Program-made: the position numbers and the translations under genes | Source: Scatophagus argus | Lineage: Eukaryota; Chordata; Actinopteri; Scatophagidae | Assembly: GCF_020382885.2 (NCBI RefSeq) | Contig: NC_058499.1 | Span: 10,649,872-10,713,871 of the forward strand | Direction: 5' to 3' | Length of the DNA stretch: 64,000 nucleotides | Shown here: positions 26,674 to 56,510 of the stretch, in pieces | Numbering within the stretch: the first letter of the stretch is position 1 | How the letters are laid out: every line of letters starts with the position of its first letter | Notes under the pieces: model-generated | The model's input: only the letters and a program-made list of their open reading frames with translations | Database searches by the model: none | What the model was told of the DNA's origin: nothing

Positions 26674-29369
26674 GTGAGTAATTTACTGAGAATAAAACAA
26701 ACAAACAAACAAAAGAGAACAAAAAACCAAAAACAACAGACGCTCACACACCTTAAAGTACGGCGTTTCTCATATTTTTTCTTTAAAAGTATTTTGTGTT
26801 TGTTATGCATAGTGATGAGTATTACCGTTAGAAACGGGATCCTCTGAATTATATTTGGAATATTTGATGGCTGATTAACGCAATTAACCGAAAAAAATAG
26901 ATCATATTCTTTTATAGCTGTATGCGCTGCAGGAATAATTTAATGTTTTACAGTGAGCATCTGGTGTGTAATTCACTATATTTACAGTGCGCCCATTGGC
27001 TACAATGAGGTCATATGGAGGCTTATTTCATTGCATCCACTGCTCCATAAGATGGCTTCTTCTGGTGTGTGCATATGAGAAAACCCCTCTGAATCATTGG
27101 TTGCTATGGTCAGTTGTGTTTTTTCAAAGGACCATTTTGTCGCTTTGTGGTGGGAAGCCAAATGTTGCCACTGCACGAGATGCCCGCGTTGCAAGCTCAT
27201 CATGTATTGCTCTTTAGTATTTGTTCCATTTTCTAGCGCCACCTTGGAGTATTTTGTCCTTCATCTTTCTGCTGTGTTTATCTTGGGCGTGTGTGGTTTC
27301 CTCATCAAACAGGCAGAGCCCCCCTGTCAAACATAAGGAATGCAAATGGCTGGTGAGGTTGAGGGTTGTTTTCGTGGCTAAGAGGGAACAGATGCTGAGT
27401 GAAATGCTGTGGTGGTTCCCTCCCCAGATCAGGCTGCCCATCCTCCCTGCCCCTCATGCTGTTAATACAGCCCTCTAATCCCTGCACAGCCCGGGACTGG
27501 CTATCCAGCAGCCCCTGCCCATGTTTCTTAGGCCATAATTACAACAGCAGTGCGATGCTCAAAAGCAAAGTCACATAGGGTTCGGAGAGAGATTATTTAA
27601 TGTCAAAATATCAAAAGGCGTGAGAGTTAAATGATTAGTATGATATTTCAGATCTAAAGAGTCACATTTCTAATTTCCATATTGCTTTTTCCAGTAAGCA
27701 TTTAGAAATATTTTTGTCTCTGTTTCAAACAAAACACATTTTTTAAAATAGTTTATTTTAGATTTTAGTCAAGGCTGTGATTTTGTGGGGAAAATCTTAA
27801 CTTTGTGGTTCCTTCATAATGAAATTCGAAAGCTGGGTACATGTTGGTGTGGACAACAAATCTGACAGTTTGTCATCTCTGCAAAGCTGTTGGTTGAAGA
27901 TGACTCAAAAGCAATAATGGATGCGAACAGGGAAGTTGGCTTGTTCTCTGGCAAAAAGAGGAAATCCGCTCTGTCCTTATTTGTACTGCTTTTATGAAGA
28001 AAACTGTGGTGAATGAAAAGATTGCAGTTTCCGATGAGAACATGAGTCACTCATTTCCAGTTTGAGCCACTACAGGATTGCCTACAATAAGTGATAAAGT
28101 AAGAGGATACTTGAAAATAATGTGGAAAATGAAATATCAAGTCTGGTCAATTCAGGTTTATTTCAAGGCTTTGTGTCACTGAAGCAGGTCTCGGAGGATT
28201 TTAGAAGACAAGTCTTTCTAGACTGATGGACTGAAAAATCAGAGGCATACAATACAGTGTACAAACACAAAACTACAGCAGAGGGCTGGTAACCTTTCTA
28301 ATTTAGTGGGAGCAATATCAGCCTGAGACACTAATGGAAAACCAAATAAAACTCACAAAAACATTTCCAGGAACAAGGGGAAAAACTGTGGAGAGGCTTT
28401 TTCACTAAGAGGTGTGATGATCGTCTAATAGCTTCCAGGTCAATACAACAGAAAGGCCAATAAAGTGGAAAAACATTATGAGATAAACTATGGAAAAAAT
28501 CTCTTGCAGCTGTTCTTTAAAACACTTTTTTCTTTCTTAACAGAACAGACCTGTGGTAATTACACAGCCCATTAGTCGACATGTATTTACCAAGAACAAT
28601 GTTCTGGCCTCGTTTCAGCATCAGAGGGAGAAATGTTCAGTCTTCGGATGAGTCCTGAGTTTTAATGTCGTTGCTATGGCGAGGATTAGATATAATTTTA
28701 GGCCTCTGCTTCCTGTTGAGAGGGAGGAATAGACGCAGTAGATGTTCTCGTAGTTGGAGCTGGAGATGACATCTATATTTAATCCAGAACCTTCCGAGTA
28801 TTATACTACACATCTGCCATGCCATCAGCAGTATATTTAGCAACATTCATGCAACACCTACTGAGAGCTGGCATTTTGCAGCTTGGCATAAGTGTTTAAA
28901 CCCTCTAACCAAGTATCTGAATAGTGATAATACTTTCTCAAAGTGATTTTGTATACTGAGATGTGTTATGTTTTCAGGCATTATCTGCAGCCAGTGAAGC
29001 TCCATGATCAACTAAAAATCTAATCCATCAAATACAGGGAAAAAAATACCATTATATGTATGAATAAAGTTTTCCTATTATTATTATTTCCCATAAAGAT
29101 GTTGTGTTGCCACTTCCAGCATTGAAAAGAGACAAGTTAAACTGGCAGCAGATAGGTTTTTGCTTTACCCGAGGAAAATGGAAACGATACGGTTGTCGTT
29201 GTGCAGTGACAACAATAATAGTAATACAATTTGGAAACACTGTCTAAGAAAAACAAATACACTAATTCATATATGTTCTAAATGTGTTTGTACATATTTT
29301 GCCATTTGATAAAATCTGACGTTGAAGGAGATTAAAAAAAAAGCTTTTCTTTTTTTTATGCTGCTTGGC

Positions 29370-29480
29370 ATGCTGAGTCATTGGGTATACCCACAAGGCT
29401 CAACACTGTAGCGCATAAACAACTGACGTCAAAACAACCGTTGGCGAATGAGGGAACCTTGGATATAAACAGTCATCAAC
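29370..29480 (+). promoter_or_regulatory. Possible alternative promoter inside DENND4A intron 1
   Basis: Within 110 bp there is a MARE-like TGCTGAGTCAT at 29371-29381, a consensus CRE TGACGTCA at 29424-29431, an AACCGTTG Myb-type site and a TATA-like tataaac near 29464. A donor-like cctgtaagcg follows at about 29711. Transcription from here is unproven. Confidence 0.25.
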
Positions 29481-30999
29481 AGATGTAGGCTAAAACACAA
29501 TCAGCATCCTTGTGACGATTAAGAGAACAAACAAGCTTACGAAAGAGAAAATATATTGTAACTAAGCGTATCTAGGACTGTCTCTGACTGTCTAGCTGCA
29601 GATGACAGAATCGTTCCTCAGCATGACCGTGTTGCAGTTTGCTTGCTACTGTAGATTATCTTCACTTTTCCATGTTCTCGTGTTAGCGGTCAGTTTCACG
29701 CCCTAAGCCTGTAAGCGGTGCTTAGCTTAGCCACATGGGGAACGGCACATAGACCCAATAGCTTTAAAGTCCTAAGTGGGTGTGATATGGTCACTGCCTC
29801 TCGTGTGTCATGGTTCCTAGCATCGACACATCCAGCTCAGAGGAGGGTGGGGGGTAACTTCATTCTAACTTCTTCACATCCCAGTGGGGGAAATAATGGG
29901 CAGCTGTTTATCAGTTTGCTTGTGAGAGAAGAGGAACTGCTGAGAGAGATAAAGCAGACTCTTCAGCTGAAGCACAATAAACCGGCCCAGTGCTGAGAGG
30001 GCTTCCAGGACTCCATGCTTCGTGATAAAGCTATAACAAGCTGACTCACAGGTGCTTCCTCTATTGCTTTCTTTTTGACATTGTTGAGCACAGAATGTGT
30101 GAATATTACTTTCCTAAAAGCTCCGCAGAAGCTTTTTTGCTGCACCACAGTGCACTCTCTCCCAATGCTCAGTTATTGTTCAGGTACTTTTCCTTTCCAC
30201 ATACTGCTTTTTCTTTTTTCTACAAAGGCATGTGTTTTATTTTACCTAACCGGTCATGGCATATAGCAAGGTCATTGGTCTTACGCCCTCCCATATTTCT
30301 TGGTGAAATATGATGTTTTTTGCAGACAGGAATGTATGCTAAATGCTTCCAGATGCTCTCATTATGTTCTTTTATTTCTGCATTTGTAATGTGGGTCTGT
30401 TTTACATGCTACATGGTATTGTTATTCCCCTGTTTAATGCTTTTAACTTCCCCTGTTTAACTTCAGCAGTGACACACTTTATACAGGGTGCTCAGAGAGT
30501 GATGAAAAAGTCTTAAAAAATTTAAAAGCCAATAACTTCAAACCTTGAATATGATTTTTGACAGGTCTTAAAAACTAATGGATAATGAAGTCAACATTAT
30601 TTTTATAAGGTTGCATAAACTTCAGTCTAGCTTTTAAACGTGTATTTAGGAAAAAATTGTATTGATAATGCTTTAACAAAGCTACCAAAAAAAAAACCCG
30701 GAATCAGCAATCATTCAAACTATGCAGCCACAGTAGAGTTTATCAGAGTGTTTGTGCTATTGAGGCATCCCCCAGCCAATTCTGTGAACTTCTCATCTAA
30801 TATGGCTAAGTGTAAGCTCAACAAGATCTGGATTGAAAACAGCAAATGTTGTGCTCGGCTGAAGTCTATTGAAAATAGTGGATTTGAAGCCTGCTGCACC
30901 TCATGCAAGAACTTTGGGTATAAAATCATTAGAGTTGCATGGGATGAGAAAAAACATACAACCCCTGTAAAAATCACAAAAAAAAATTCCTTCATACCC

Positions 31000-31003
<4 letters not shown>

Positions 31004-31063
<60 letters not shown>

Positions 31064-31064
31064 T
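31004..31064. repeat. (TTA)20 microsatellite
   Basis: About 20 uninterrupted TTA units in DENND4A intron 1. Read on the plus strand they encode a false poly-isoleucine run. Confidence 0.95.
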
Positions 31065-31281
31065 CTCATATGAATGTGAAATAGGTCCAATTTAACTTGG
31101 CCACTCTAATCTGTGCAGCGAGGTTGTTTCCTGATGTCGGCCTGTCGGTTGTGTCCTGAAGTCCCATTTTATTCTTCTTTTTAAGCTGGGGTTCATCTAG
31201 CAAAATGATTAAAATGCATATTGAAAGCCCCCCCTCTCTCCCCCTCTCTCTACTTTTCAGCCCACAGTGTGGGAATGGGAA

Positions 31282-48078
<16,797 letters not shown>

Positions 48079-49800
48079 ACTACTTCTCTTTTTCTGTCTC
48101 AAAATGTTTTTCCTTCAGCCACGATCACTGCTGCTATTTTTTTTTTCTGGACTGCTCAAGAGATTCATGACCAGAATGGAGCACAGAGCTCTTGAGCCCA
48201 GAGGGAAAATTAGATCTAATGTGAAGCAACTGCCATGAGTTTCTTGTATACTGTTAGAGCTGAGAGGTGTAGAGTGACAGACGTAGTGTTTGTAAATATT
48301 TAGAAGGTCCATTGTATTTTCAGTATAACTACAGTAAAATGTTTGTACAGTTATTATACAGTCTATTTTATGACTTTGGTCCTGTTAAAGCTTTGAGTAC
48401 ATATGTACAAGTAAGTGTGTGACTACGTTGTTTAAATTCAGAAGTGGTCCTGGTGACCTTGTTTAGACTGTTGTTGAGTGTGTGTGTATAAGTACTTGCT
48501 GTATAAGTACTTGTTTTTGAACCTTCATGTTTTTACAAAGCACTTTGGCAAGATGAGCTCATACCATTCATTCTCATTTACGTAAGACTGTGACCCAGCA
48601 GCCTACGCTTAAGTGACTTTTTATTTGACAGCTGCAGGGCTTTCTGTTCTGTCTAATACTTCCATTACCCACAGTTAACAAAAGCAAAGAAATTCATTCT
48701 CATCTTCACCCTGTACACCCAGCAGGGACATATTCCTACGTCTGAATACACTAAACTAGATGATAACATCAAAAAATTATAAAACACAATATTATTTCCG
48801 AATCAAGAAGGGAACAGTCAGTTTGCGTATGCACAATATTTGTTTTTGTACAATGTACCAAAAGAACCCAAAAGGGATTTTTGTGATTTATTTACAATTT
48901 TTTAAGCAATACCTTTTGAAAAGTGAGGGTTGAATAATTGATGTTAGATGGGACCATTAAAGATAGATTTCCTTTATAACAGTACAATCAAACAAATAAA
49001 AACTGAAAATAAACATGTTCTGTTGGTTTAATCGACACAAATGTTTTGATAAAGAAATTAATTTATTGACACTTTAATGGATCTATAAAAATGTACAGAG
49101 TATTCGATTTTAGTATTTTGTATATGTCCTTCCAGTCTTCACTGTATAGTGTAGATTTCAGTTTAGATGTTTGGACAACAGCGCACTGCTTTATGTGACA
49201 TATGGAGCTTAAACATTTTACATCTTTTTTGATAGACGGCAGCGCATACATTGAGTATATTATGTATTACAGGAGTTAAGTTGGAACAATAGCTCTGATT
49301 TGTCCTAAATTTAAAATCACTTCCAAAAATGAGTGTGATGGTTCACTGTGTTTACGTTGTTTTTCACCTTGAACTGACAAAAAACAAACAGCCTGCCTAA
49401 ATGTGATGCAGCTCCACAGCTTATTACTGGACCTCACCATAATAACTTATGATAATATGATGCTGGATTAGACAAGGCTGTGTGCTTGGAATAAACACCA
49501 GCCTTACAGTATGTACAGTTAGGTTTTAATCACCTTGTAAGTTGTGACTAAAAAAAAACAACAACAACAAAAAAAAAACAACACTGATGACCAAAACGTT
49601 ATTTGATGTCTACATGTTGTTTACACAATTTGTCAATTTTAACAATGTTTATGAAGTATTATTTATCATTTGTAACACAGATACTAATTTGTATGATTTT
49701 TTTATATAAAAAAAAAGAAATCAAATGTATTTCCTGGCTGGATCTATAGTTTGCTTTCATTTATGAATAAACACGTTTATTCTGTGGATATCGAGTTTGA
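48079..49800 (+). other. DENND4A: DENND4A 3' untranslated region with several poly(A) signals
   Basis: AT-rich non-coding sequence with AATAAA at 48995-49000, 49008-49013, 49490-49495 and 49766-49771. The last is followed by a T-rich stretch and meets the opposing signal of SLC24A1. Several 3' ends are possible. Confidence 0.65.
49766..49781. promoter_or_regulatory. Bidirectional poly(A) signal palindrome between convergent genes
   Basis: The 16-mer AATAAACACGTTTATT gives AATAAA on the plus strand (DENND4A) and, read on the minus strand, AATAAA at 49781-49776. The minus-strand signal is the first AATAAA or ATTAAA after the SLC24A1 stop, giving that gene a 3' UTR of about 530 nt. Confidence 0.6.
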
Positions 49801-50306
49801 TTTTTGCTATTGCTATGCTTGACCTTTTCATAAAAACTTATGTGCATGAAACTGTGAGTTCAAGCAAGCTCAGGTTCTCTAGAGTGAATGTTATAAAACA
49901 CTCACTGGTGCATGTGTATGCTTACATGTACAAAATTCACATTTAGAAACCTCAGACCTCATTTTCCAAAATATGCACATATTCTAAATTTCTAATTATA
50001 TTCTTTAGATACTCTTTTGTAAACAGTGAAAGTAGTAGTTTTGCATCTCCCGGTACAATCAAAAAAAATAAATGTACAAGCTGCCATTGTTACTAAAAGT
50101 GAGTATGAAATAAGTTCTAGAAAATGTTGTAGTGTGTGTTTTGCTGCTGACATAGCTGGCACTTGTCGATGGCAGCAATGCAGAGCAACTACAGTAGCTT
50201 TCTGCACAGTTTCTACAGATATTCAGATCCATCCTCACGAGATCTGCACGGGCATGTAAGTTCTGCTTCAGGTCACAAGTGAAGAGAACGCCTGCTATAG
50301 ACAAGT

Positions 50307-51024
50307 TCAGATGGAAATGGGGCAGATAAGGATGCGATCTTCCAGCATCACACTAAGCACCAAGAAGATAAAGTAGAGCAGGAACATGGTGAAACCCAGT
50401 GCCTTATTCATCTTCCACTTACAGGATGCAATGGAGATGATGACAAAGAGGAGCATGATGAAGAGCAGCACAATGGCACAGAAGAGTCCGTTGCTGCTGA
50501 CGGCCACTGGAGCCAAACTGTGGATGCTGGAGTACAAGAGCCACGGGACTGGAAGGCTTTTGCAAGTGACAGAGCGATAAACAGAAAATTGTAAGACAAC
50601 TGAGTGTTCATCTGCATTTCTTTCTCAAGTGGGACACATCAGGTTATCAGAGCTCACCCCACAGTGATGTCGAAGATGTTACTGCCCACAGAGCTGGACA
50701 CAGCCATGTCTCCCAGGCCTTTACGGGCCACAATCACACTGGTAATGAGGTCAGGAATGGACGTCCCCGCAGCCAGGATAGTAAGGCCCATAATCTCCTC
50801 TGAGATGCCAACAGTCTCACCCACCTGCAAGGGAAAACCAGAATTCTGAGTGGACAGAAGCTACAGAAATCACTTACTCAGATGGATTTGAAAAATCCAC
50901 TGATACCTGGATTCACGTCACTACAATAACTGACCTGATGGGCCCACCACACCATGAGGTAGGAGAAGACACCAATCCACAAAATAGAGCCCAGGAAGGT
51001 GACCACAAAGAATTTTCTGGATTT
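50307..51024 (-). CDS. SLC24A1: SLC24A1 last three exons: alpha-2 membrane cluster
   Basis: Exons 50935-51024 ([20 protein letters not shown]), 50658-50824 and 50307-50556. The middle exon carries the alpha-2 repeat, [13 protein letters not shown] and [14 protein letters not shown], with the Asp in SIPDL equivalent to the ion-coordinating acid of family exchangers. The last exon encodes two hydrophobic spans and ends [13 protein letters not shown], then TGA at 50309-50307. Confidence 0.95.
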
Positions 51025-54000
51025 CTGCAGGATGGAAAAAACAAACAAACAAACAAAAAAAACAGTGAGGCATTTAAGATTACCACAGCTGATCTCAGAA
51101 CTCTGTCGGGGTCTTTACCTGGTTACGGACATCTGGAACTGTGAGCCACAGAGGGAAGATGATGGGGAGCAGGAAGAGGTAGGTGGCTTGTTTACGTCGT
51201 GTGTCTGGCCACTCTAAAGACAGAGGTTCATCTTCTTTCTCCTCCTGTTCTTCTTCTTCCTCCTCATCTTCATCCTCATCATCATCTTCGTCTTCACTGG
51301 ACTCATCACTCTCTTCGCCACTGTCATCTTCATCATCTCCAGAGCCTTCAGATGCTCCTGAGCCATCTTCTCCTGCAGGCACATCCTCCTGAAGTGTTCG
51401 GGAAAGACATCATGATGGATGACAGTAAAGACAGAAAAGACAACAATAAAAGAAAATGCCAAAGACACCTGAAGAAGCCATTTGCCTAAGGTTGTAGCTC
51501 TGAACATTGACTCTTACATAGACAGGTATCAAAGACTGACTTCTGGGCTTTTTGATAACCCTCAGGACATGGTTGGAGAGTACCTTCTTGTCCTCTGGCT
51601 GCTCCTTCTTCTCTGTTTCTGTCGATGGGGCAACCTCTGGCTGTTTGGTCTGCTCAGCTTTTCCCCCACCATCTGCAAAAGGAATCCCCAAGATCTTGTG
51701 CGTTTCCCTCATGCCACTAACTCATTCAGCTATGTCAAGGAACCAGCATTTCATGTTACAAGACTTTAGGCCCGATCATAGGGAGACATACGGTGAAAAT
51801 GTTGTTAGGACTTACATGATATATGAGATCATCCTCATGGCGACTGGACCAAATGAATTCACTGCCTTCACGGATGTGTGTGTTTTATTACACACTCCTG
51901 AGGGCCTCTCTTTGTTACCATTTTTATGTTGTTTTTAGACAGTATAGTGTACCTGTGCACAATCTGATGTATTAATTGTGTTTTATTTATACTACCCTGT
52001 GTACACTTCATATTTTACTGCCAAGCAGAATGAAAAAATGACTAAAGATTTTCCCGTTGGCTGCCATTAAGCTGTCTTACATTATTATAATAGAGGACAT
52101 TGTATCATTTTGTTGTGACAGAACTGGCTCGACTCACTCAGCTCACATGCTGGAGTATTCTGGCTGTATGGATTCAATGTGAAACAGAGCTTTGCAGCCC
52201 AGATGATGAGCAGTTTTCAGACTTGGTTCATGAGCCGAGTCTGAAAGCTTAATGAAGGGCGCCTGATCAGTGGATGACCATCACATCCTTCCATTTTACC
52301 TTCACTTTTGTCTTGAGATTTGCTCTCTGCTGTCCGTTTAGCCACATTATTCAGAGTCTCAGCCTTATCCTTAAATTTCCCTACGAACAATCAAAACAAG
52401 CAGAAATACACTTAAAATTTAGTGATTAATTACCCAGTCATGTGATAGCAATTACAACAATTTCACAGTGGATACGCAGCCACAACATTCATGAGTTAGT
52501 TGGTAGTATAGCATCAAAAACAACAGCAGCATCATAATCCTTCCTGCAGCACAGAGCAATGTCATGAAATAAAGAAAGAGCTCATAAAAGGAATCGCACA
52601 AGAGGCACCACACAGCATAAGACAAGACTCAATCTCATTTTGCTCTTCACTGAAAACCCATTAAATCAATTCTAATGTCTCCTTGTCTATTAGAACCAGT
52701 GATTTGATTCCAGTAGACAAATAGGTTTTTTTTTTTTTTGATCCAGTGTCTCACATTGAATACTCTAACCAAGCATAATCAACAGCAGAAGTCATTATAG
52801 ACAGGCAGGGCACAGAAGGATGGATAGCTGCTGCAAATATCCATTTTGGGATTAAATTTAAATCCTTTGATTAACAAAATCAAAAAATATGAAAAATGAA
52901 TCTTGAGCTGGAAGAGTGGAGTGTTTTCTGTCTGGAAGCCTCAGAGACGACTGAACCGGGAGCCAGGTCTGCAGGTACATACACTGGGATATACTGTATA
53001 GTGGTCTTGCCTCAGGCAAGCATAGAACAGGATAATGTGAACGCTGCTGTGCCACCATAGCATGATGCACTACTAACCTACCAGGGAAAACCACTGGGGA
53101 AACTATACAGGACCAGTCCATCACTGTACTATTTAACCAACCAGCAGTACATCATAGTTACCAGATTGGATTACTTTGTAGTGATCTCACTGTTTTAGCA
53201 GAAATAATAACACTTTTAGTATCCCTCTCACATGCTAGACATTGTTTAATAGTAATTTCTGCATGTAAAATACTCTTTCTACTGAAGACCAAAGTTGTTT
53301 GTGTCCAAAAAATATCTTTTTTCAGACTGCGGGCCTACAGAAGGATCCTTCCACAGACTGAGGTAGGTATTTATCTGCTTAGTATCAATCTGGACTTAGT
53401 GCTGCCTTCATATGGGACACTTTGCTAATCCATTTTACTATGAGAAGGATGTAGTCCCCAGACACTCATTGTAAGAGCAGTTTCAAATAATTCAGGCAAC
53501 CCTTTTGGTGATATGGTACTCACCCTCTCCGAGAGGGTCTAAGGTGTGGATCATGAGTTGGAAGATGGTGTTTCTCATTGTGCTGTTGTGTAAAGAAGCT
53601 GAACTTCCCCCTCGCTGAAGGGATGGTTTCAGCTGGGGAAAGAGAAGGTTCAGGTCACGACAGCTGCTCACAGTAGTGGACACTGAAACACTAGTGTTAG
53701 ACAATCATATCATAGTGCATTTACATGTGCCATCACTTGAAGGGAGGCCAGTACATTAGGGGGACTGCAGAAAGGTCATGTAAAATTATATAAATGAACA
53801 CTGTGAGTGTGAGGATGTTGGTTTTTTATGTTTTTCTATTTACAGTTGATTGATTTGTTGTTGTGGTTGATTTTTACCTTTAAGCGATTCTTGTCCTCTG
53901 GAGCAGGACTGGCTTTATCTTCATCGTCTCCACTTGTCTGCATGCAGCAATGTTTTTCAGTGATAATTATTCATCGGTAAAGATAGACCAGAGCTTAAAT

Positions 54001-55994
54001 GTCAGTATATACATTACATTCTAACACTGCTATTTCACACATTGCACACTCTGCAGGTTTTGTTAGTCTTGTTAGTATAAAAGGTGGAGTTGCATGTCAT
54101 GTATAGGATTATAAATTTGTGAAGTTATTGTTAACTCCATTATAACAAACAAACAAGTAAAATGAAACACTACAGTGTGATTACATATGATGTGAAATAG
54201 CATCCCTGGATGAAATAATTACATTTGCTCGTTAGGAACGCAGCTCCAGCGACATATCCATCTCAGCAAATACCCTGAGAGTACACAAATGCACTTTGTA
54301 TAAATTAAGCCTCAGTCAGGCTTACCAAGGTTAAACACAGTATATGTTGATGCTACAGTTTGTGCATAGCTGTAGATCCTCAAAGGATTAGGTTGTTGTG
54401 GCTCATCAGCTTTGGTCCCTAAAAGCTTTTTTGCTAGTGTCATTTCACTCGTTTGACGTGATTTGAAAATGTCATGAGGGATGAACAACATGACTTTCTG
54501 CTTCGATGCTGTTTCAAACCACTTTTGGACTTTTGAGAATATGCATGTTTCACGGCCAGTCGTATCAACATTGTCACGGCAGTGCTAATAAGAGTAAACA
54601 GTAAAACTAAACTAGCAAAAATGGTGCCAGTGAACAATTTAAAATATGCAACTCATCAAGAAGTATGCATTTGTCTTCAGTAGCTGTTTATGTTGTTCTT
54701 TCAAGTTCAACAACTTTGCTCTGAATTACACGCCACTGTTGTATGAAGTAATTATGTTAATAAGCTTGGACATATTAGGACAGCTTTGAGCAAATGCCTG
54801 CAAACTGTTGGTTAGTAACTCTTCAGGTTATCTTCCACCCTTGTGAAAACACTCTGTGATAAAATTGTATAATAACTTGCTCATTATTCTGTCAATTGAG
54901 AACATGAAAAATCAGATTTTAGATTCAGGTTCTGTCACATGAGTGCTTACCTTTTCAGGTTCTTCCACAGCAATGACTTTGACAATGTTCTTATGTTTGT
55001 GGAGTTGGGACTTGAAGGCCTGCTCTATTTGCACATTGAACTTCATGAAAACCACGTAAAGAGTGTAACTGGTAACCAGCATCAAGCTCTCCCACCACAT
55101 TATAACATTATCCAAGAAGAAGATGATGAGTAATATGAGGTCAAGTATGTAGAAAGATACATCTCTGAAAAGTGGCCACCAGGTTAGATGAAGTACCTCC
55201 CGTGAAAACAAAGCACACATTCCAATCACAAACAAGATGTTGAAAACTGCTGAACCAACGATTGTGCCAATGCCCACATTGCTGTGGGCGATGAAGACTC
55301 CAATCAGCGAGGTGAAAAGCTCAGGAGCAGAACCTCCAGCAGCCATGAAAGTGGCTCCTGCCACATCATCAGAGATGGCCAACTTGTCTGTGATCACACC
55401 CAACGCAGGAACAAAGAACTCATCGCACACAATTGCAAGTGAAATGAACATGTACATCATCCCAATAACGTGGAGGATCACCCAGCCTCGTCTGCGGTCT
55501 TCAACAGAGAAGAAATCCTCAGGGTATTCACCCTTAACATGTGGTGCTTCACCAGGAGAAGCCGGAGTGATGGTGGTTACAGGAGGCGCCGGAGCTGGCG
55601 TGGGGGTCTCCTGTGGAGGCTCAGGGGCCACGTAGATGCAGTGCACAATGGTCCGGTTCGTAGTTGGCAATGGTGGCGATTCAGTGGAGGTGGATGCCGT
55701 AGAATCTGAAGTTGCATCCGTACGATGTACCACGTGCATCTCTGGTGTTGTTTGGTCTGTGGGCTCTAATTCATGTGTTACAGTGAGAGGCTCCTCCAGC
55801 CCCTGAGTCTCTACTGTAGTCTCCTCAACCCCCTCTGTTGAACCTTCTCCAAAGTCCTCTCCAATCTGAGGCATTGGTAAAGGCTCATACAGTCTGGCAC
55901 TGATGGTCAGATGGTAGAGGGTGCAGAGAAAAACGCCAGAGAGGAGAAACAGGACCCGGCTCAGCTGCAGTCGCTTCCTTCTTGTGTAATACAT
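50307..55994 (-). CDS. SLC24A1: SLC24A1 (NCKX1), rod-type Na+/Ca2+,K+ exchanger
   Basis: Nine minus-strand exons join in phase to 2160 bases, 719 aa plus stop: 54951-55994, 53878-53937, 53524-53632, 52300-52380, 51584-51672, 51119-51388, 50935-51024, 50658-50824 and 50307-50556. In rod outer segments the protein extrudes Ca2+ in exchange for Na+ with co-transport of K+, resetting Ca2+ after light. It has an N-terminal hydrophobic segment (residues 14-30) and a Thr/Pro/Ser-rich extracellular region (40-155). A membrane cluster with the alpha-1 repeat follows ([20 protein letters not shown], from 213), then a cytosolic loop with an acidic tract, then a cluster with the alpha-2 repeat ([17 protein letters not shown], about 593). 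The human protein is about 1100 aa; the fish extracellular region and loop are much shorter. The specific HNST and PLSLEWP blocks support SLC24A1 over SLC24A2. Confidence 0.95.
51119..53937 (-). CDS. SLC24A1: SLC24A1 cytosolic loop exons with acidic tract
   Basis: Exons 53878-53937, 53524-53632, 52300-52380, 51584-51672 and 51119-51388 encode residues 349-551. Exon 53524-53632 has the conserved [20 protein letters not shown] block. The 270-nt exon opens with [11 protein letters not shown], passes through a run of Asp/Glu and Ser, then [14 protein letters not shown], and re-enters the membrane at [18 protein letters not shown]. The small loop exons are all consistent in phase. The loop is known to differ strongly in length between species. 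Introns 51673-52299, 52381-53523 and 53938-54950 hold no recognised gene. Confidence 0.9.
54951..55994 (-). CDS. SLC24A1: SLC24A1 first coding exon: signal segment, extracellular region, alpha-1 membrane cluster
   Basis: A single 1044-nt exon (348 aa) with start ATG at 55994-55992 and donor GTAAGC after ...VEEPEK. Hydrophobic stretches are at residues 14-30, 171-190, 213-235, 243-262, 280-297 and 303-317. The alpha-1 repeat [10 protein letters not shown] (residues 220-229) carries the Glu and Ser residues that line the ion site in this family. [11 protein letters not shown] precedes TM1. The 5' portion of this exon has a diverged tandem copy at 57.4-58.2 kb. Confidence 0.95.
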
Positions 55995-56377
55995 TTTCCT
56001 CCAAAGCAGTGATGCTATTGGCTATGGAGAATTAAGCTGCATAAATGGACTTTGGTAGACGACACATCCAGTTCTCTCCCCAGCAGACCATGGGGTGACA
56101 GAATCCAAAACTTCAGCGGTGTGATTCATGTCATATCCTCAACTCCTTGAAAATCCCAGCCTATTGAAAATGACAGAAAGAGATCATCATCATCGTCATC
56201 TGTCATAATATTACTGGTAAGCCCTTTCAGAAGCTGTTATGACGACTTTCTTTGCATATTCCAGGTGTCTGAGAAACATCTTGAACAAGACGAGTGACAG
56301 ATAAACTCGAGCAAAGGCAAGACATCAATGCACACAGAAAAGAAACAAAAAAACAATAACAACAGGTGGAGACTTAC

Positions 56378-56510
56378 CATACAATGAATGTCTTGTGAAG
56401 TCAGGTGTGCAAAAAGCAGATTTCCACAGCTGGGTATTGTGGCACAAGCTATAGTCCAAACTGTTGCCTGTGGCCAAAGGGTTATGTAGGACACAGGACA
56501 AGTCTTCACA
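56378..56510 (-). other. SLC24A1: Possible non-coding first exon of SLC24A1
   Basis: On the minus strand a strong donor (tgtatg|gtaagt) lies at 56378/56377, and a plausible acceptor (caatag|gctggg) occurs near 56163, before the ATG at 55994. The 5' limit is a guess. Confidence 0.35.

Larger units (their letters stand above)
26674..31260 (+). other. DENND4A: DENND4A first intron
   Basis: A 4.6-kb intron without recognised coding exons. It begins with an (AAAC)n run at 26695-26714 and contains a possible second promoter near 29.4 kb. Near its end lies a long (TTA)n array at 31004-31064, about 200 bp before the coding exon. Confidence 0.5.

Noticed and set aside
30640-31095. 151-codon plus-strand ORF with a poly-isoleucine end
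   Set aside because: The length depends on the (TTA)n microsatellite at 31004-31064; the rest has no recognised domain and lies in DENND4A intron 1.
31267-31281. Upstream in-frame extension of the DENND4A start from GTG
   Set aside because: GTG is not a normal start here; ATG at 31282 gives the family N-terminus.
51183-51392. Serine-rich plus-strand ORF
   Set aside because: It is the antisense shadow of the acidic tract in the SLC24A1 loop exon.
55237-55635. 132-codon plus-strand ORF
   Set aside because: It is antisense to the first SLC24A1 exon, whose protein is clearly conserved. The 57521-57931 plus-strand ORF is the same shadow in the truncated copy.
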